NCBI GenBank assembly: GCA_030426865.1
Contig: JAUHXN010000107.1
Coordinates: 1 to 8,936 of the forward strand
Direction of reading: 5' to 3'
Length of the DNA stretch: 8,936 nucleotides
Origin: a bacterium
GTDB taxonomy: Bacteria; Bacteroidota; Ignavibacteria; Kapaibacteriales; UBA2268
Positions 5,913-8,936 of the stretch are shown here, piece by piece (position 1 is the first letter of the stretch; each line of letters opens with the position of its first letter). A program made the translations under genes and the position numbers. The notes under the pieces were generated by a model, which worked only from the letters and a program-made list of their open reading frames with translations, had not been told where the DNA came from and ran no database searches.

Positions 5913-8067
5913 ATATATTTTTCTTTTATTGTTAATTACTTCAATATCTGTCATAGCAGATGTAAAAGGAGTTATAGTTGACAATGATAATAAAGAACCA
6001 ATTATTGGCGCTAGAGTTTCTGTATTAAATACGCTACTAGGAGATATAACTGACAGAAAAGGTTATTTTTTTATCAAAAGCTCTAGTGATTCTTTACTTT
6101 TAGAAATAATTTATGCTGGATATGAAAAGAAAACTATAGTAGCAAATTCTAAAGATTCTATTATTATCAATTTAGAACGAAAAACATATCATTCAAATGA
6201 GTTGATAGTTAGCGCAAATAAAAAAACAGAATCTATACAAAATGTTCCTATATCAGTTTCACTTATAAAAAGTGAAGATTTTTCTACAAGAAACATTTCC
6301 TCTATAGATTATGCATTACAATATGTACCTGGTGTTGAAGTAAATCAAGATAATGTTTCTATTAGAGGGTCTTCCGGATTTTCTTTTGGCGTAGGCACAA
6401 GAACAATTTTTCTACAAGATGGCTTTCCTTTACTATCAGCAGATAACAATGATATAAAATTCGATATTATTCCTATACTATTTATAGATAGAGTTGAAGT
6501 CATAAAAGGTGCAGGTTCTGCACTTTATGGAACATCTGCTCTCGGAGGAGTTATTAACGTGTTAACAGCTAAACCCTCTACTAATCCACTAATCAGAATG
6601 CGTCTTTACTCAGGATTATATGATACGCCAAAATATGAACAATGGAATTGGAGCGACAATAATTTAACAAATAAAGGATTAGACCTTGCATATTCACAGA
6701 AGTTCGGTGATTATGGAATTATGGGATCGGTTTCTTTGTTTTCTCGTGATAGCTATAAAAGATATGACAAGAGTGATAGAATATCTTTGTTTTTAAAACA
6801 ATTATATGATTTTTCAGATTATACAAATTTCGAACTAACGGCGAATTATTCTACTTCTGTAACTGATGATTGGGTATATTGGAATGGACTAGACTCCGCA
6901 CTAATACCCCCTACTAATACAGACGAAAGCATTGCTATTACATCAAATAAACTTGCCATTTCAACTAATGTAAAACATATAATAAATGATATTAGTTTTT
7001 TGAATTTTAAGTTAGGGGTTTTTAACACATATTTTTCTAATATGTTAGATGCAGATAATTCAGAATACAGAGAATCTACTGGGAATACTTACTTTTTTGA
7101 AACACAATATTCAAATAGTATTAATGATGAAAATTCTTTAATCTCAGGAATTGAATCTAGAATTAATCAAGTTAATTCTTTTACATATGGTGACAATACT
7201 CAAACTATATTAGGTGCTTATACACAACTAGAAAACAAATCGATATCCAGTTTGATAGCTACTGTAGGAATAAGGACAGATCAGGAGCTATTAGACACTA
7301 TCGATACTAAAATCCAATTCAGCCCAAAATTTGGGTTAAATTATTCTATTAATGATGATATAACTCTAAGAGGTTCCTACGGTAGAGGTTTCAGAGCAGC
7401 TTCTTTAGCTGAACGATTTGCTTCTGTCCAATTTCAAGGATTTAACGTAATAGCAAATACTAAACTTAAATCTGAAATAAGTCAATCATTTGAAATAGGT
7501 TGTAGTTATGATATAATAAACTCAAATGAATATCTAAACATTGATATCTCTGGTTTTTATAATAAGTATGAGGATTTAATAGAACCAACATTTGAGGAAA
7601 ACTCTCAGGCAGTAATAAAATTTATGAATATAATTGAGGCAGAAATTTCTGGTGTCGAGATAGATTTAACTTTCGAAACAGAAAAAAACTTCACTTTCAA
7701 GTCTTCATTGACTTACTTAAACCCCAAAAATATAGTCGAAAATAAAGACTTGAAATATAGATCTAACTATTTATGGTATAATACATTAAATTATCAGTTA
7801 TTGCCATTTGAGTTGCAATTCGATTATAGATATAAAAGTAAGTATAATGAAATCGATGATATATTAGGTCTGACTATTAAAAATCATGATTTAAAAATAG
7901 ATGCACATATATTAGACATAAGTTTGTCAGTATATTCAGATTTATTTGATACTAAAACAAAATTTACAATGAATGTTAAAAATGCACTTAATTATTACTA
8001 TCTAGAAATGGTTGGTAATATGGCTCCTATACGTTTTTTGAATTTCCAGATCGAATCAGAATTATAA
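5887..8067 (+). CDS. TonB-dependent outer-membrane receptor with N-terminal carboxypeptidase-regulatory-like domain
   Basis: 726 aa, an outer-membrane active transporter driven by TonB-ExbBD. A signal peptide covers residues 1-24 (LFKYIFLLLLITSISVIA). Residues 26-97 form a CarboxypepD_reg-like beta-sandwich (VKGVIVDNDNKEPIIGARVS, then GDITDRKGYFFI), common on Bacteroidota receptors. A TonB-box-like ELIVSA is at 105-110. The plug follows (about 112-230): VPISVSLIKSEDF, IRGSSGFSFGVGTRTIFLQD, then DRVEVIKGAGSALYGTSALG and GVINVLTAKP. The rest (about 235-726) is an aromatic, alternating-strand barrel with FGLNYSINDDITLRGSYGRG (about 479-498). The plug is of the general BtuB/CirA/FepA type; the cargo could be a siderophore, cobalamin or other ligand and cannot be told from sequence. 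The protein ends in FQIESEL, without the common terminal aromatic residue. The gene overlaps the upstream lipoprotein by 26 nt and the convergent CPBP gene by 41 nt. Confidence 0.94.
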   Translation: MISHRNLFKYIFLLLLITSISVIADVKGVIVDNDNKEPIIGARVSVLNTLLGDITDRKGYFFIKSSSDSLLLEIIYAGYEKKTIVANSKDSIIINLERKTYHSNELIVSANKKTESIQNVPISVSLIKSEDFSTRNISSIDYALQYVPGVEVNQDNVSIRGSSGFSFGVGTRTIFLQDGFPLLSADNNDIKFDIIPILFIDRVEVIKGAGSALYGTSALGGVINVLTAKPSTNPLIRMRLYSGLYDTPKYEQWNWSDNNLTNKGLDLAYSQKFGDYGIMGSVSLFSRDSYKRYDKSDRISLFLKQLYDFSDYTNFELTANYSTSVTDDWVYWNGLDSALIPPTNTDESIAITSNKLAISTNVKHIINDISFLNFKLGVFNTYFSNMLDADNSEYRESTGNTYFFETQYSNSINDENSLISGIESRINQVNSFTYGDNTQTILGAYTQLENKSISSLIATVGIRTDQELLDTIDTKIQFSPKFGLNYSINDDITLRGSYGRGFRAASLAERFASVQFQGFNVIANTKLKSEISQSFEIGCSYDIINSNEYLNIDISGFYNKYEDLIEPTFEENSQAVIKFMNIIEAEISGVEIDLTFETEKNFTFKSSLTYLNPKNIVENKDLKYRSNYLWYNTLNYQLLPFELQFDYRYKSKYNEIDDILGLTIKNHDLKIDAHILDISLSVYSDLFDTKTKFTMNVKNALNYYYLEMVGNMAPIRFLNFQIESEL

Positions 8068-8875
8068 TTATTCCTACGACTCCCATAAGTCCAATTGAAG
8101 ACATTAACAATGAAGTAGAAAATTCCAAAGTCTTTTCATCATTTAATAATTCGGGTTCACCTATATAAAAGAATAATATAGATACAGCATTATTTAGAAA
8201 ATGAATAAAGATAGGGATCAAAATATTATTTGAGTAATGTGCTAAGTATCCTAGGAAAATACCAATTAAGATAAGAGGGAATAAGTTAACAAGATTGAAG
8301 TGAATAATCCCAAATATAGCTCCAGTTACTAAAACTGAAAATAGTACAGAATTCTTTTCTTCAAGTGCCCTTTGGCCAAATCCTCTGAATAGGAATTCCT
8401 CAGAAATTGATGGTATTATAGCTCCAATAAGTATAGCCAATAAAAAATCATACGCATCATTTCCTTTCAACATTTTTTCATATAAAGATTCCATCAATTC
8501 AATATAATCTTGATAAATAGGCATAAATGACTCTGGTATAAGATGTTCTTGGAATGAAACGAAACCAGTATTAAAAATATTTAAAAAAACTAACCCAATT
8601 ATACCTAAGATTATGAATTTGAATTCAATATTATGCTCTAGCCTAAATATTTGTTTAAATTTCAAAGGGATTAAATTTGAAATTAGTATAGTTAGTCCAA
8701 ATAAGAATATTAGTTGGGAGATGGCTTGAATTAGCTTACTATCTATACCTAATTGTAGTTGCATTGATATAATTGCAACTAGAGAACCAAATACATTGAA
8801 TCCAATTGTTATACCTAGAATTAATGAAATAATAACTGCATTTGAAGGAAATTTGTCTATAGATTTATAATTCAT
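8027..8875 (-). CDS. CPBP-family intramembrane metalloprotease (CAAX protease-like)
   Basis: 282 aa, an integral membrane protein with about eight hydrophobic segments (roughly 12-40, 48-70, 85-107, 143-157, 176-192, 195-214, 216-238 and 255-275). The three CPBP (Rce1/Abi) motifs are present: EEFLFRG (E159, E160, R164), FGIIH (F188, H192) and HFLNN (H225, N229), which in Rce1-type enzymes form the metal-activated glutamate active site. Bacterial members have varied or unknown roles, including membrane-protein cleavage and bacteriocin self-immunity; no bacteriocin-like gene is visible nearby, and the substrate is unknown. No Shine-Dalgarno precedes the ATG. The last hydrophobic segment and a short basic tail (RSGNSKNV) lie next to and over the receptor 3' end, and no terminator hairpin separates the two genes. 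Confidence 0.93.
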   Translation of the reverse strand: MNYKSIDKFPSNAVIISLILGITIGFNVFGSLVAIISMQLQLGIDSKLIQAISQLIFLFGLTILISNLIPLKFKQIFRLEHNIEFKFIILGIIGLVFLNIFNTGFVSFQEHLIPESFMPIYQDYIELMESLYEKMLKGNDAYDFLLAILIGAIIPSISEEFLFRGFGQRALEEKNSVLFSVLVTGAIFGIIHFNLVNLFPLILIGIFLGYLAHYSNNILIPIFIHFLNNAVSILFFYIGEPELLNDEKTLEFSTSLLMSSIGLMGVVGIIIILIRSGNSKNV

Positions 8876-8936
8876 TATTTTACATTAGCATAGATTATAA
8901 TATTTAAAATTACATTCTAAAAAGTATGAGAGCTGC
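8876..8936. promoter_or_regulatory. Upstream region of the CPBP gene, possibly a divergent promoter
   Basis: ATTATAAT at 8894-8901 gives TATAAT on both strands (8896-8901 plus, 8894-8899 minus). The minus copy lies about 18 nt before the CPBP start, with TTTAGA (8916-8921, minus) 16 nt further up as a weak -35. The plus copy lies 24 nt before an ATG at 8926, which opens a frame (M-R-A) cut by the window edge. AT-rich DNA makes such matches common, so promoters and a new gene are both tentative. Confidence 0.3.

Noticed and set aside
6846..7028. 60-codon minus-strand open frame
   Set aside because: Antisense to the receptor barrel; no domain or start signal.
8027..8875. CPBP protein as bacteriocin immunity gene
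   Set aside because: Some family members do this, but no small double-glycine peptide, bacteriocin transporter or regulator is present in the window.
1..8936. CRISPR array, IS element, prophage or defence island
   Set aside because: No regularly spaced repeats, transposase, terminal inverted repeats or phage/defence motifs were seen on either strand.

Overview
The window is AT-rich, roughly one third G+C by eye. It looks like a piece of a Bacteroidota/FCB-type chromosome or a near relative. The support is two lipoproteins, a TonB-dependent receptor carrying an N-terminal carboxypeptidase-regulatory-like domain, starts that mostly lack a Shine-Dalgarno sequence, and a match to the Bacteroidota -7 element (TAnnTTTG) before proS. 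Two features argue against a classical Bacteroidia or Flavobacteriia genome: the long bacterial-type ProS with an editing insertion, and an HD-GYP signalling protein. A deeper FCB lineage fits better, but this is inference and I cannot name a taxon.

Region 1 (1-4774) reads rightward. It holds an HD-GYP-like phosphohydrolase, holA (DNA polymerase III delta), proS (prolyl-tRNA synthetase), a PHP-family phosphoesterase and a tRNA-Leu(GAG). HD-GYP and holA are 3 nt apart. proS and the PHP gene share one base (TAATG). The tRNA starts 7 nt after the PHP stop. A strong hairpin with A and T tracts on either side (4732-4774) closes the block and can also terminate sodC from the other strand.

Region 2 (4782-8067) begins with sodC on the minus strand, a secreted lipoprotein Cu/Zn superoxide dismutase with a His-rich N-terminus. 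It diverges across 60 nt from a two-gene rightward unit: a small lipoprotein of unknown function, overlapping by 26 nt a 726-aa TonB-dependent outer-membrane receptor. The pairing suggests a surface lipoprotein working with an outer-membrane transporter, substrate unknown.

Region 3 (8027-8936) is a minus-strand CPBP-family (CAAX protease-like) membrane protein. Its 3' end overlaps the receptor gene tail to tail by 41 nt. A short spacer then leads to the window edge, where a divergent gene may begin.

Most of the window is ordinary housekeeping and envelope content. I see no CRISPR array, insertion sequence, phage gene or recognisable defence locus. The least explained item is the lipoprotein/receptor pair; the next are the variant HD-GYP protein and the convergent overlap.
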